Shown piece after piece: positions 9,259 through 17,151 of a DNA stretch of 64,000 nucleotides. How positions within the stretch are numbered: the stretch's first letter is position 1; each line of letters begins with the position of its first letter. The notes below the pieces were generated by a model. The model made no database searches. It saw only the letters and a list, made by a program, of their open reading frames with translations, and was not told the DNA's origin. The stretch comes from Spirosoma validum (GTDB taxonomy: Bacteria > Bacteroidota > Bacteroidia > Cytophagales > Spirosomataceae): NCBI RefSeq assembly GCF_014699035.1, contig NZ_JACXAA010000011.1, positions 1 to 64,000 on the forward strand. The letters are read 5' to 3'. A program made the translations under genes and the position numbers.

Positions 9259-10197
9259 ATGAATAGATTACCGATTATAATTGATTGCGACCCCGGCCAC
9301 GATGATGCCGTCATGCTGATGTTGGCGGTTGGCAGCAATCGATTCGACATCAAGGCGATTACTACGTCGGCAGGGAACCAGACGCAGCAAAAAACGCTGA
9401 CGAATGCGCTCAAAATCATGAATTTGCTGGGCGCCGATATTCCGGTATATAAGGGCAGTGAGAAACCGCTCTTTCGCGAACTGATCATTGCGGATTATGT
9501 ACACGGCGAAATGGGCCTGGATGGTCCGGTTTTGCCTGAGCCGGTTCGGAAACACGAACCGGTATCAGCCATCGAGGCTATGGCCAATATTCTACGCGAG
9601 AGTCAGGAAAAGATAACGCTGGTGCCGACTGGTCCCTTAACGAACATTGCTACGTTACTGCTCGCGTACCCGTACCTTAAGCCAAAAATTGAACGCATTT
9701 CACTGATGGGTGGGGGTGCGTTTCGAGGAAATATTACGCCTACAGCCGAATTCAACATCTACGTTGATCCCGAAGCGGCTGCCATCGTCTTTAACTCCGG
9801 GGTTCCGATTACGATGTGTGGATTAGACGTAACGCATAAGGCGCTGGTTTTCCAGGAAGATATCGACCGGTTTAGAGCGTTGGGTAACCAAACGGGCAAC
9901 GTATTCGCTGACTTGATGGATTTCTTTTCTATTTATTACCGGAGTGAACGTCCCGAACTGGAAGGTGGTGCCGCTTTGCACGATCCCTGCGCCATTGCCT
10001 GGCTAATCGATCCGTCAATGTTCACGTTAAAACCCTGCTACGTTGCTGTAGAGGTAACAGGCCAGTTGACCGCAGGCACGACGGTCGTTGATTTTTTTGA
10101 CGTACTGAAGAAAACGCCGAACGTAGACTTTGTTTATGACATTGACCGGAAGCGGTACATCGACTTAATCTATGAGGCTGTTTGTGGGTTGCCATGA
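9259..10197 (+). CDS. inosine-uridine preferring nucleoside hydrolase
   Basis: Hydrolyses the N-glycosidic bond of ribonucleosides to base plus ribose, for nucleoside salvage. The 312 residues match the family length. The calcium-binding signature DxDPGxDD is Asp9, Asp11, Asp15 and Asp16. Other family blocks are MGGGAF, TAEFNIYVDPEAA (substrate-binding region) and LHDPCAIAW, which carries the late Asp ligand. There is no signal peptide, so it is cytoplasmic. Substrate preference (purine or pyrimidine) cannot be read from the sequence. It is monocistronic by position, convergent with the small lipoprotein gene. Confidence 0.93.
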   Translation: MNRLPIIIDCDPGHDDAVMLMLAVGSNRFDIKAITTSAGNQTQQKTLTNALKIMNLLGADIPVYKGSEKPLFRELIIADYVHGEMGLDGPVLPEPVRKHEPVSAIEAMANILRESQEKITLVPTGPLTNIATLLLAYPYLKPKIERISLMGGGAFRGNITPTAEFNIYVDPEAAAIVFNSGVPITMCGLDVTHKALVFQEDIDRFRALGNQTGNVFADLMDFFSIYYRSERPELEGGAALHDPCAIAWLIDPSMFTLKPCYVAVEVTGQLTAGTTVVDFFDVLKKTPNVDFVYDIDRKRYIDLIYEAVCGLP

Positions 10198-10215
10198 GTA
10201 AACCCTACCGCAACA

Positions 10216-10794
10216 TCAGAACCAGGGCCGACGAACTTTAAACGATCTCTTGAGGCCGGTAATGAGCAGGAATGCTCCTAGTATCCCGAAAATAATAGCC
10301 AGTATCGTAATATGCAGAATAGCGAACAATACGGCTACCAGCAACACAATTACGGATGCTTTGAGTTTCCAGCTGATTCGTTGCCACCAGTTGAGTTCCT
10401 TGCGTAACGGCATGCCCAAGCTCTCCCGGATTCGGTTACCGAGTTTGAGTTTTTTCTTTGGTTTTGGCTCGGGCTGTTTATCCGTCGTTTCGGTCGTTGA
10501 ACTTCCCAGTAACGACTGAATCCGGCGGATACGTCGTTCGACCTGTGTATTGGTTGTCTGTTCGAGCCCTGACTTTATACTGACGCTAGTCACCACTTCG
10601 GGAACGACAGCAAGCTGGGGAAGCTCCGCTATTACAGAATCAGACGGTACAGTGTCTGTGGACGTAGTCGGTTTATCGACGGATAAACGGGCCGCAGCCG
10701 GATGGGGCGTTGGCTGAAAGTAAGCGACGGGCCGGTGGCATGACGAAAGCAAAAAACAGAACGTAGCAGCAATCAGGGCAATACTATTTTTCAT
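10216..10794 (-). CDS. lipoprotein of unknown function with C-terminal membrane segment
   Basis: I do not recognise this family. The chosen start at 10794 gives a clean lipoprotein signal (MKNSIALIAATFCFLLSSC), and a promoter-like -7 box lies at 10824-10831; the longer start at 10818 would fall almost on the predicted transcription start. After a Pro/Thr/Ser-rich linker comes a basic stretch (KPKKKLKLGNRIRESLG). Then one or two hydrophobic helices (ASVIVLLVAVLFAILH and ILAIIFGILGAFLLI) and a basic tail follow. The likely topology is lipid-anchored at the N-terminus with an inner-membrane C-terminus, an unusual combination. Confidence 0.6.
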   Translation of the reverse strand: MKNSIALIAATFCFLLSSCHRPVAYFQPTPHPAAARLSVDKPTTSTDTVPSDSVIAELPQLAVVPEVVTSVSIKSGLEQTTNTQVERRIRRIQSLLGSSTTETTDKQPEPKPKKKLKLGNRIRESLGMPLRKELNWWQRISWKLKASVIVLLVAVLFAILHITILAIIFGILGAFLLITGLKRSFKVRRPWF

Positions 10795-10823
10795 CAGGTT
10801 GCGGGTTGTACGAACCAAACTGG

Positions 10824-10858
10824 CAAAAGTAAATCCCTTCTACAACGAATCAGACAAG
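10824..10858 (-). promoter_or_regulatory. putative promoter of the small lipoprotein gene
   Basis: The minus strand carries TACTTTTG (10831 to 10824), matching the Bacteroidota -7 consensus TAnnTTTG. An approximate -33 element CTTG lies about 23 bases upstream. Transcription would begin near 10817, leaving a short leader before the ATG at 10794. Confidence 0.45.
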
Positions 10859-10997
10859 GCGGTTAATATGAAAGGCATAAAAAAGCCGACTAAAGAATGC
10901 TCGGTCTGGGGTATAAATCTGGTGTAAAAGGTGACTCAACCAGTATGTAAAACAGACTATTTCGCTTTTCTGATCAAAACTTTTCCGAATCGCACTT

Positions 10998-12260
10998 ATG
11001 GCTCGAATTCTGTTTTCGTTAGCGCTGATCATATTGGTAGTACATCTTGTCAACGCACAGACTCCTGAACCCGTATTTAATTACGACGAAGCGAAAGTCG
11101 GTACGTATACCCTGCCTGATCCATTGATTGACGCTAAAGGGAAACCCGTAAAAACCCGTGCGGACTGGGCGAATCGGCGGAAAGAACTTATACAGCTCTT
11201 TGCTGAAAACGTGTACGGACAAACGCCCAAACAAGCAGTCAAGCTTCGTTTTCAAACAACAGCGGTCGATTCATCGGCACTGAACGGACTGGCGATTCGC
11301 AAACAGGTTTCCATTTTCTTCATCGATTATCCGAAACTACCTTCCATCGATGTATTGATTTATCTCCCCAAAAACAACCGGGCTTCTGCAGCTTTTCTAG
11401 GCTTAAATTTTTGCGGGAATCACTGTGTCACAACCGATGCAACTATTCCGCTGTCAACCCGCTGGATGGCCAACACGGGCGAAGCGACTATAACTAACCA
11501 GGCAACCGGAAAAGCGCGCGGTATGCAGGCAAGGCGCTGGCCTGTCGAGACGATTGTAAAGCGAGGGTATGCGCTGGTAACGGCTTATTACGGCGACATC
11601 GAACCGGATCATCCCAAAGGCTGGCAAGGTCATATTCGTTCTGTCTTGGGAGACACAACCCAGCCTGATAACTGGGGAGCGATTGGTGCCTGGGCCTGGG
11701 GAATGAGTCGTATTCTCGATTATCTACAAACGGAACCTAAAATCGACACGAAACGGATCATGTCTATCGGGCACTCACGTATTGGCAAAGCCGCTTTGTG
11801 GGCCGGAGCTCAGGATGAGCGATTTGCGGCTGTTATCTCCAACGAATCAGGCGAGGGCGGAGCGGCTCTGTCCCGACGGTGGTATGGCGAAACCGTAGAA
11901 CGTATCAATACCAGTTTCCCACACTGGTTTTGCGTCCGTTACAAAACCTATAACAAACACGTAGTAGATTTGCCCATTGATCAACACGAGCTATTGGCGT
12001 TAATAGCGCCCCGTCCGCTTTACGTTGCCAGCGCTAGCGACGACCAATGGTCGGACCCAAAAGGCGAGTTTCTGGGGGCAATGCATACCGAACCTGTTTA
12101 TAAACTTTACGGAAAAACAGCGCTGGGTACAACGACTTTTCCGACCGTAAACCAGCCTGTCGGACAAACCGTCCGTTATCACGACCGTACGGGCAAACAC
12201 GACGTAACGGATTATGACTGGGAACAATACCTGCGCTTTGCCGATGAATTAGTTCGTTAG
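10998..12260 (+). CDS. CE15-type glucuronoyl esterase (alpha/beta hydrolase)
   Basis: Probable secreted 4-O-methyl-glucuronoyl methylesterase that cleaves ester links between glucuronoxylan and lignin. The 420 residues begin with a signal peptide (SLALIILVVHLVNAQ). The nucleophile is Ser260 in the family motif GHSRIGKAALW. The stretch VISNESGEGGAALSRR and the block LPIDQHELLALIAPRPLY are hallmarks of CE15. The late catalytic His is His401 in GKHDVTDYDW. Some bacterial relatives are annotated only as acetyl xylan esterase-like, so the exact ester is uncertain. It lies just upstream of, and almost touching, the NUDIX gene. Confidence 0.85.
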   Translation: MARILFSLALIILVVHLVNAQTPEPVFNYDEAKVGTYTLPDPLIDAKGKPVKTRADWANRRKELIQLFAENVYGQTPKQAVKLRFQTTAVDSSALNGLAIRKQVSIFFIDYPKLPSIDVLIYLPKNNRASAAFLGLNFCGNHCVTTDATIPLSTRWMANTGEATITNQATGKARGMQARRWPVETIVKRGYALVTAYYGDIEPDHPKGWQGHIRSVLGDTTQPDNWGAIGAWAWGMSRILDYLQTEPKIDTKRIMSIGHSRIGKAALWAGAQDERFAAVISNESGEGGAALSRRWYGETVERINTSFPHWFCVRYKTYNKHVVDLPIDQHELLALIAPRPLYVASASDDQWSDPKGEFLGAMHTEPVYKLYGKTALGTTTFPTVNQPVGQTVRYHDRTGKHDVTDYDWEQYLRFADELVR

Positions 12261-12275
12261 GTGTACCTTGCGCCT

Positions 12276-12857
12276 ATGAATCCCGATAATGATCCCCAGC
12301 CCTGGCAGGTTGATACGTCCGAATACATTCATCAGTTACCCTGGTTCACCGTTCGCAAAGACGCCATCCGAATGGAAAACGGGGGCTCGATCCCTAATTA
12401 CTTTATTTTTGAATACCCTGACTGGGTCAACGTAGTGGCCGTTACGACTGAAGGTAACGTAGTGCTCATTCGTCAGTATCGGCATGGCATTGCGGGTGTC
12501 CATTATGAACTCTGTGCAGGGGTTATTGACCTGGGCGAAGATCCGCTGGTGGCCGCTCAGCGCGAGTTGCTGGAAGAAACGGGGTTTGGTGGTGGAAACT
12601 GGCAACCGCTTATGACGCTTTCGGTGAATCCGGGCACTCACAATAATCTGACATACGCTTTTCTGGCCACGGGAGTCGAACCAAGGCAGGCACAACACCT
12701 TGAAAAAACGGAGGAGATAACGGTTCATGTCGTTTCGCCGGAACGAGCCCGGGAAATTATCAACAACAGCGAGATGATTCAGGCCTTGCACGTAGCACCG
12801 CTATTGAAATATCTGTCTGAAACGCCGGGTGGCCCCGCGAGATTCAGCGGATTATAG
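12276..12857 (+). CDS. NUDIX hydrolase (ADP-ribose pyrophosphatase-like)
   Basis: Cleaves nucleoside diphosphates linked to another moiety. The Nudix box Gx5Ex7REUxEExGU is fully present: GVIDLGE, seven residues, then RELLEETGF. A sugar-nucleotide type is suggested by the preceding VVLIRQYRHG segment, seen in ADP-ribose/ADP-sugar pyrophosphatases. The ATG at 12276 gives 193 residues; a GTG abutting the previous stop (12261) would add five. It probably shares a transcript with the esterase gene, whose stop is 15 bp upstream. No signal peptide; cytoplasmic. Confidence 0.88.
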   Translation: MNPDNDPQPWQVDTSEYIHQLPWFTVRKDAIRMENGGSIPNYFIFEYPDWVNVVAVTTEGNVVLIRQYRHGIAGVHYELCAGVIDLGEDPLVAAQRELLEETGFGGGNWQPLMTLSVNPGTHNNLTYAFLATGVEPRQAQHLEKTEEITVHVVSPERAREIINNSEMIQALHVAPLLKYLSETPGGPARFSGL

Positions 12858-12914
12858 GCTAAAGCTGACCTTGTTTTTATCGTTGTGAAAGGCCAATAGC
12901 ATTCTCCTGACGAG

Positions 12915-12922
12915 TATCTTTG
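12915..12922 (+). promoter_or_regulatory. -7 promoter box upstream of the aminotransferase
   Basis: TATCTTTG followed by C matches the Bacteroidota -7 consensus TAnnTTTG exactly. No good -33 TTTG lies at 19-23 bases; the closest TTG is 29 bases away. Transcription would start near 12929, giving a leader of about 75 nt that contains the nonamer repeats described separately. Confidence 0.4.
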
Positions 12923-12960
12923 CCGTCCTAATTTAGTTGGTTGCCCGATTTTCAGGCAGT

Positions 12961-13004
12961 ATCCTGCTAATTCTGCTAATTCATAAATCCGTGTAATTCC
13001 GGTC
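12961..13004 (+). repeat. five degenerate nonamer repeats ending at the start codon
   Basis: The 44 bases before the aminotransferase ATG split into ATCCTGCTA, ATTCTGCTA, ATTCATAA, ATCCGTGTA and ATTCCGGTC. This is a near-perfect 9-base period (one unit has 8) with a common AT(T/C)C start. The array ends at the base before the start codon. Its role is unknown. Confidence 0.6.
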
Positions 13005-14159
13005 ATGATTATCCCCCTCGCTCACCGCGCTGATCAAACGCAGGAGTATTATTTTTCGGTCAAACTGGCTGAAGTCCGTCGTCTTCAGGCGGCCGGTCAC
13101 GATGTTATTAATTTGGGAATCGGCAATCCCGATATGATGCCCTCGGCCAACACCATCGATGCGTTGACCAAATCGGCGCACCAACCCACTTCTCATGGGT
13201 ATCAATCCTACAAAGGTACGCCGGCTCTTCGCCAGGGCATTGCCCGATTCTACGCACATACATACGGAGTTACGCTTGATCCAGAAACCGAAATCCTGCC
13301 CCTGATCGGATCAAAAGAAGGCATTACGCACATCTCCCTGACATTTCTGAACGAGGGCGACGGTGTGCTGGTACCCGAGTTAGGTTATCCGGCTTACCGG
13401 GCTGTCAGCCAAATGGTCGGTGCCAACGTGCAGGAATACCCTTTGCTGGAGCATGGCGGCTGGCAACCCGACTGGGAAGCCATGGCCGATTTAGTGACCG
13501 ACACGACTAAGATTATCTGGCTGAACTATCCGCACATGCCCACCGGAGCCCCCGCAACCCGGTCGTTATTCGAGCAGGCTGTACGTTTCGCGCATGATCA
13601 TACATTGCTGTTATGTCACGATAACCCCTATAGTCTTATTTTAAATAAAAAATCACCCATTAGTCTATTGTCGGTAGATGGCGCCAAAGACGTAGCCGTT
13701 GAATTGAATTCACTGAGTAAGTCGCACAACATGGCGGGCTGGCGGATTGGCTGGATGGCGGGTGCCAAAGAGTACGTCGATGCCGTTCTGACGATCAAAA
13801 GCAACGTCGACTCTGGTCAGTTCAAACCGCTTATGGATGCGGCTGCCGAAGCGTTGACTAATTCTGACGACTGGCATCGGGAACGTAACGCGGTCTATCA
13901 GGGGCGACTGGATGCGGTTCATGCCCTCCTAAATACACTCGGCTGCACATACACCACCGACCAGGAGGGTCTGTTCATCTGGGCTAAACTACCGGATTCA
14001 GTCGAATCGGCCGAAGCGCTGGTCGATGATCTTCTGGTGAATAAACACGTATTCATTGCACCCGGCTTTATTTTTGGTCCGAAAGGAAACCGATACGTGC
14101 GCGTGTCGCTCTGTATGCCCAAAGAACGTATCGATGAGGCTGTTAAACGATTAATGTAA
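13005..14159 (+). CDS. class I/II PLP aminotransferase (aromatic amino acid)
   Basis: Fold-type I aminotransferase, 384 residues. The PLP-binding lysine is Lys239 in NSLSKSHNMAGWRIGW, and the cofactor Asn/Asp/Tyr motifs are visible as NLGIGNPD, WLNYPHMPTGA and CHDNPYSLI. The gene overlaps prephenate dehydrogenase by one base (TAATG), which argues that it transaminates 4-hydroxyphenylpyruvate (and perhaps phenylpyruvate) to tyrosine (and phenylalanine). By sequence it also resembles the LL-diaminopimelate/alanine aminotransferase group, so another substrate is possible. In related bacteria prephenate dehydratase and DAHP synthase genes often accompany this pair; they are not seen here. Confidence 0.88.
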   Translation: MIIPLAHRADQTQEYYFSVKLAEVRRLQAAGHDVINLGIGNPDMMPSANTIDALTKSAHQPTSHGYQSYKGTPALRQGIARFYAHTYGVTLDPETEILPLIGSKEGITHISLTFLNEGDGVLVPELGYPAYRAVSQMVGANVQEYPLLEHGGWQPDWEAMADLVTDTTKIIWLNYPHMPTGAPATRSLFEQAVRFAHDHTLLLCHDNPYSLILNKKSPISLLSVDGAKDVAVELNSLSKSHNMAGWRIGWMAGAKEYVDAVLTIKSNVDSGQFKPLMDAAAEALTNSDDWHRERNAVYQGRLDAVHALLNTLGCTYTTDQEGLFIWAKLPDSVESAEALVDDLLVNKHVFIAPGFIFGPKGNRYVRVSLCMPKERIDEAVKRLM

Positions 14160-15016
14160 TGGTTGTTAGTATCGTTGGCATTGGTTTACTCGGCGGTTCA
14201 TTCGCCCTGGCCGTGCGTGAAAAATACCCCAAAATCCGCTTTATCGGTGTTGACACGTCACCCGTAAATAGCCAGTTGGCGCTGGCAAAAGGCATTGTAG
14301 ACGACGTGATGCCCTTAGCAGAAGCCGTCGCACAGAGTACACTGGTTGTGATGGCTACGCCCGTGAATGTAATCATCGACCTGCTACCCACCGTGCTTGA
14401 CCATTTGCCACCCAACGCTACGGTGGTCGATCTGGGCTCAACCAAAGGGCTAATCTGTGAGGTGGCTGATGCGCATCCCAAGCGAGCTCAGTTTGTAGCG
14501 GCACACCCCATGGCGGGAACGGAAAACTCTGGACCCGGCGCAGCATTCCGGGAATTACTGTCTGGCAAAAACCTGATCATCTGCGACAGTGATAAAAGCA
14601 ACCGCGACAGTCTGACACTGGCCGAAAGTCTGTTTCGGGATGTCGGTATGAAGCTGTTTTACATGACCCCACAAGAGCATGACCTACACCTGGCCTACGT
14701 ATCGCACCTGAGTCACATCAGCGCTTTTGCCTTGGGTTTGACCGTACTGGAAAAAGAAAAAGACGAGCAGGCTATCTTCGACATGGCCAGCACAGGTTTC
14801 AGTTCAACCGTTCGTCTGGCCAAAAGCTCTCCTCAGATGTGGGCACCAATTTTCGATCAGAATCGAACGAATGTTTCGAATGCGCTGACGGCTTATATCG
14901 AATTCCTTCAGCAATTCAAACAAGTTATTGATGATCAGGACGTAACGATGTCTCTGGATTTCATGCAACGAGCGAATGTAATCCGGCGCGTACTGGATGG
15001 AATTGAAAAGCGGTAG
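14159..15016 (+). CDS. tyrA: prephenate dehydrogenase
   Basis: Oxidatively decarboxylates prephenate to 4-hydroxyphenylpyruvate in tyrosine synthesis. The 285 residues begin with a Rossmann NAD(P) motif (VGIGLLGGSFA). The family blocks DLGSTK and AHPMAGTENSGPGAA are followed by the helical dimerisation domain (YVSHLSHISAFAL, the region of the conserved active-site His). There is no chorismate mutase or ACT domain attached, so this is the monofunctional form. Its ATG overlaps the stop of the aminotransferase gene, implying translational coupling. No terminator is obvious after it. Confidence 0.92.
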   Translation: MVVSIVGIGLLGGSFALAVREKYPKIRFIGVDTSPVNSQLALAKGIVDDVMPLAEAVAQSTLVVMATPVNVIIDLLPTVLDHLPPNATVVDLGSTKGLICEVADAHPKRAQFVAAHPMAGTENSGPGAAFRELLSGKNLIICDSDKSNRDSLTLAESLFRDVGMKLFYMTPQEHDLHLAYVSHLSHISAFALGLTVLEKEKDEQAIFDMASTGFSSTVRLAKSSPQMWAPIFDQNRTNVSNALTAYIEFLQQFKQVIDDQDVTMSLDFMQRANVIRRVLDGIEKR

Positions 15017-15125
15017 GTTAAAAGTTTATAAATAGCTTATCAAAAGGCGTTTCGATTTGTTTACACTGAAGATATAGGAGCCTCATCAACGCTCCTGGTT
15101 TAAACAAAACAATAGCGAAACGCTC

Positions 15126-16004
15126 ATGCAAGCAACTGAACAACCCGCTGGATCTTTATTGGCAGCACAGGCGGGTACACTTACGATTGGTGGCGATTTA
15201 ACTGTCAACCGAATGGCCTATGGCGCTATGCGCATAACTGGCGATGGTATCTGGGGGCCACCCAAAGATCATGACGAAGCCATTCGTGTACTCAAACGTA
15301 CGCTCGATCTGGGCATTAATTTTATCGACACAGCCGACAGCTACGGTCCTTACATATCGGAAGAACTTATTGCCGAAGCCCTTCACCCCTACCCTGATGG
15401 CTTAGTCATCGCCACCAAAGGTGGTTTACTACGTACTGGACCCAATCAGTGGCCCGTTGATGGCAGCCGCAAGCACCTCGAAGAAGCCCTAAATGGCAGT
15501 CTCAAACGACTGAAACTTGAGCAGATTGATCTCTATCAGCTTCACCGCTTTGACAACAAAGTCCCTGCCGAAGAGTACCTGGAATTTTTACAGGAAGCCC
15601 AGCAGCAAGGTAAAATACGTCATATTGGTCTGTCGGAAGTAAGCATTGATCAGATCGAACAGGCCAAACAGTATTTTGATGTAGTATCCGTACAGAACAT
15701 GTACAATTTTGGTGAACAGCATTGGAATGACGTACTGAAGTACTGCGAGAAAAATAACATCGCTTTCATTCCGTGGTTTCCGCTCAATGCCGGCAACGTA
15801 GCGGCTGAAGATGCCATCAAACGAGTGTCTGCGCGTCATAAAGCAACGGATTACCAGATAGCATTGGCCTGGCTATTGGCCGCTTCCCCAGTGATGTTAC
15901 CCATTGCTGGTACCTCGTCGGTAGAACACCTCGAGGAGAATGTGAAAGCCGTCTCGATCAAGCTTACGGGCGAAGATTTTCAGGACATGCCGTTACCTCA
16001 GTAA
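15126..16004 (+). CDS. aldo/keto reductase
   Basis: NADPH-dependent (beta/alpha)8-barrel oxidoreductase, 292 residues. The catalytic tetrad is visible as Asp68, Tyr73, Lys98 and His140 (FIDTADSYGP, IATKGG, YQLHR). The C-terminal AGTSSVEHLEENVKA segment is the dinucleotide phosphate-binding region. It resembles YdbC/oxidoreductase-type AKRs with a broad carbonyl range; the natural substrate is unknown. The stop codon lies inside the left arm of a long hairpin (15997-16046), which probably ends the transcript. It is not obviously linked to the tyrosine genes upstream (109-bp gap). Confidence 0.9.
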   Translation: MQATEQPAGSLLAAQAGTLTIGGDLTVNRMAYGAMRITGDGIWGPPKDHDEAIRVLKRTLDLGINFIDTADSYGPYISEELIAEALHPYPDGLVIATKGGLLRTGPNQWPVDGSRKHLEEALNGSLKRLKLEQIDLYQLHRFDNKVPAEEYLEFLQEAQQQGKIRHIGLSEVSIDQIEQAKQYFDVVSVQNMYNFGEQHWNDVLKYCEKNNIAFIPWFPLNAGNVAAEDAIKRVSARHKATDYQIALAWLLAASPVMLPIAGTSSVEHLEENVKAVSIKLTGEDFQDMPLPQ

Positions 16005-16046
16005 GTTTTATGGTTGAGCACTTGCTCAACCATAAAACTTACTGAG
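15997..16046. terminator. 22-bp perfect hairpin overlapping the stop of the aldo/keto reductase
   Basis: Arms at 15997-16018 and 16025-16046 are perfectly complementary with a 6-nt loop (CACTTG). The left arm covers the last codons and the stop (16002-16004). Downstream on the plus strand are A residues rather than T, so classical intrinsic termination is not assured. It may also block exonucleases. Confidence 0.6.
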
Positions 16047-16086
16047 TAGTAAAAAAAATCTGGTAAAATTTTCGCCATTCTTTAAT

Positions 16087-16145
16087 CAATCTGCTAATCA
16101 CTATTCTATTTTGCTTCTTTGAATATGAACGTGATTAGCAGATTG
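16087..16145 (+). promoter_or_regulatory. inverted repeat enclosing the SGNH hydrolase start codon
   Basis: CAATCTGCTAATCAC (16087-16101) is the exact reverse complement of GTGATTAGCAGATTG (16131-16145). The 29-nt loop contains the ATG at 16125; the right arm spans codons 3-7. The RNA could form a 15-bp stem with the initiation site in its loop, or the DNA dyad could bind a regulator. Confidence 0.6.
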
Positions 16146-17099
16146 TTAGAAGGCCACAGAAATTGGCCAGGATTGATTTTTACACTACTTGGATTACTGT
16201 TTGTACTGGCCGGAAGCAGATGTACACCTGACGATCCATCGCTCGACACCAGCCTTCCCGTCGATACGGTCAATTTGAAAACGCCACGTATCGTACCAGC
16301 TGGCGGCAATTTCCACGTTAAAACTGATGTTCAGCTAGTTACAGATACATTGCCTGCCGGGGCCGTCATTGAATATTCCCTGGATAAAGGCCAAACCTGG
16401 CAAGTGGGTCAACAATTTACACTGATAAAGGGCGGTCAGGTTATGGCCCGGCTACGGGCGGATAACAGGGTCTCACTAACCCGATCGGCCTCTTTCCGTT
16501 TATACTTCGAGCGGATGCTCATTATTGGGAATAGCATAACGTCACATCCTCCGGTAGCCAGTATAGGCTGGTTTAACTCAAATGGAATGGCGGCATCCGC
16601 TCCTGAAAAGGATTATGTCCATTTGTTGACCGCCAATCTGGAAACGCTTTACAAACCTCTGCTGGTTAGACTGCAAAACGGGGGAGATTTTGAGTTAAAG
16701 TTTGGAGCACCTGATTATACCAGGGCTGAATTCGCTCCGGTAATCAATGATTTCAAACCCGATCTGATTGTCGTTCGGCTCGGCGAAAATATGGATGAAA
16801 ACAGGGTTCAGCCATACGATCTTGAAACTCAGTATCGAACGCTGTTGGCGGAGTTGTCCAGCACCAGTCAACCACATAAGATAATCTGTACAACCAGCGT
16901 TTGGGCGCGCCCGAAGGCTGATGCTGTCATTCGAAAAGTGACGACCGAAAAGGGCTATGTGTTGGTTGATCTAAGTGGAATGGTCGGCCAGAGTCGGTAC
17001 TTTGCTGGTCAGTATTCAAATCCCGCTGTAGCCGCTCATCCTAACGACGTTGGTATGCAGCAAATTGCTGATCTGATCTGGGAAAAATTCAATAATTGA
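16125..17099 (+). CDS. SGNH/GDSL-hydrolase-family exported protein
   Basis: A 324-residue protein with an N-terminal hydrophobic signal (IFTLLGLLFVLAGSRC). About 100 residues of a beta-rich region with EYSLDKGQTW follow, then an SGNH hydrolase domain from about residue 140. The Ser block is IIGNSITSHPP, the Asn block RLGENMDEN, and the catalytic His block AHPNDVGM. Such domains remove acyl or acetyl groups from polysaccharides or lipids. The ATG at 16125 is chosen; a TTG two codons upstream is less likely. The convergent neighbour is an OafA-type acyltransferase, a family often paired with SGNH domains, so both may modify the same cell-surface glycan (inference). Confidence 0.75.
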   Translation: MNVISRLLEGHRNWPGLIFTLLGLLFVLAGSRCTPDDPSLDTSLPVDTVNLKTPRIVPAGGNFHVKTDVQLVTDTLPAGAVIEYSLDKGQTWQVGQQFTLIKGGQVMARLRADNRVSLTRSASFRLYFERMLIIGNSITSHPPVASIGWFNSNGMAASAPEKDYVHLLTANLETLYKPLLVRLQNGGDFELKFGAPDYTRAEFAPVINDFKPDLIVVRLGENMDENRVQPYDLETQYRTLLAELSSTSQPHKIICTTSVWARPKADAVIRKVTTEKGYVLVDLSGMVGQSRYFAGQYSNPAVAAHPNDVGMQQIADLIWEKFNN

Positions 17100-17151
17100 C
17101 CAGATTCAACGCAACTTTTTTACCACACCGATTTGCAATTCATTTAGTCGA

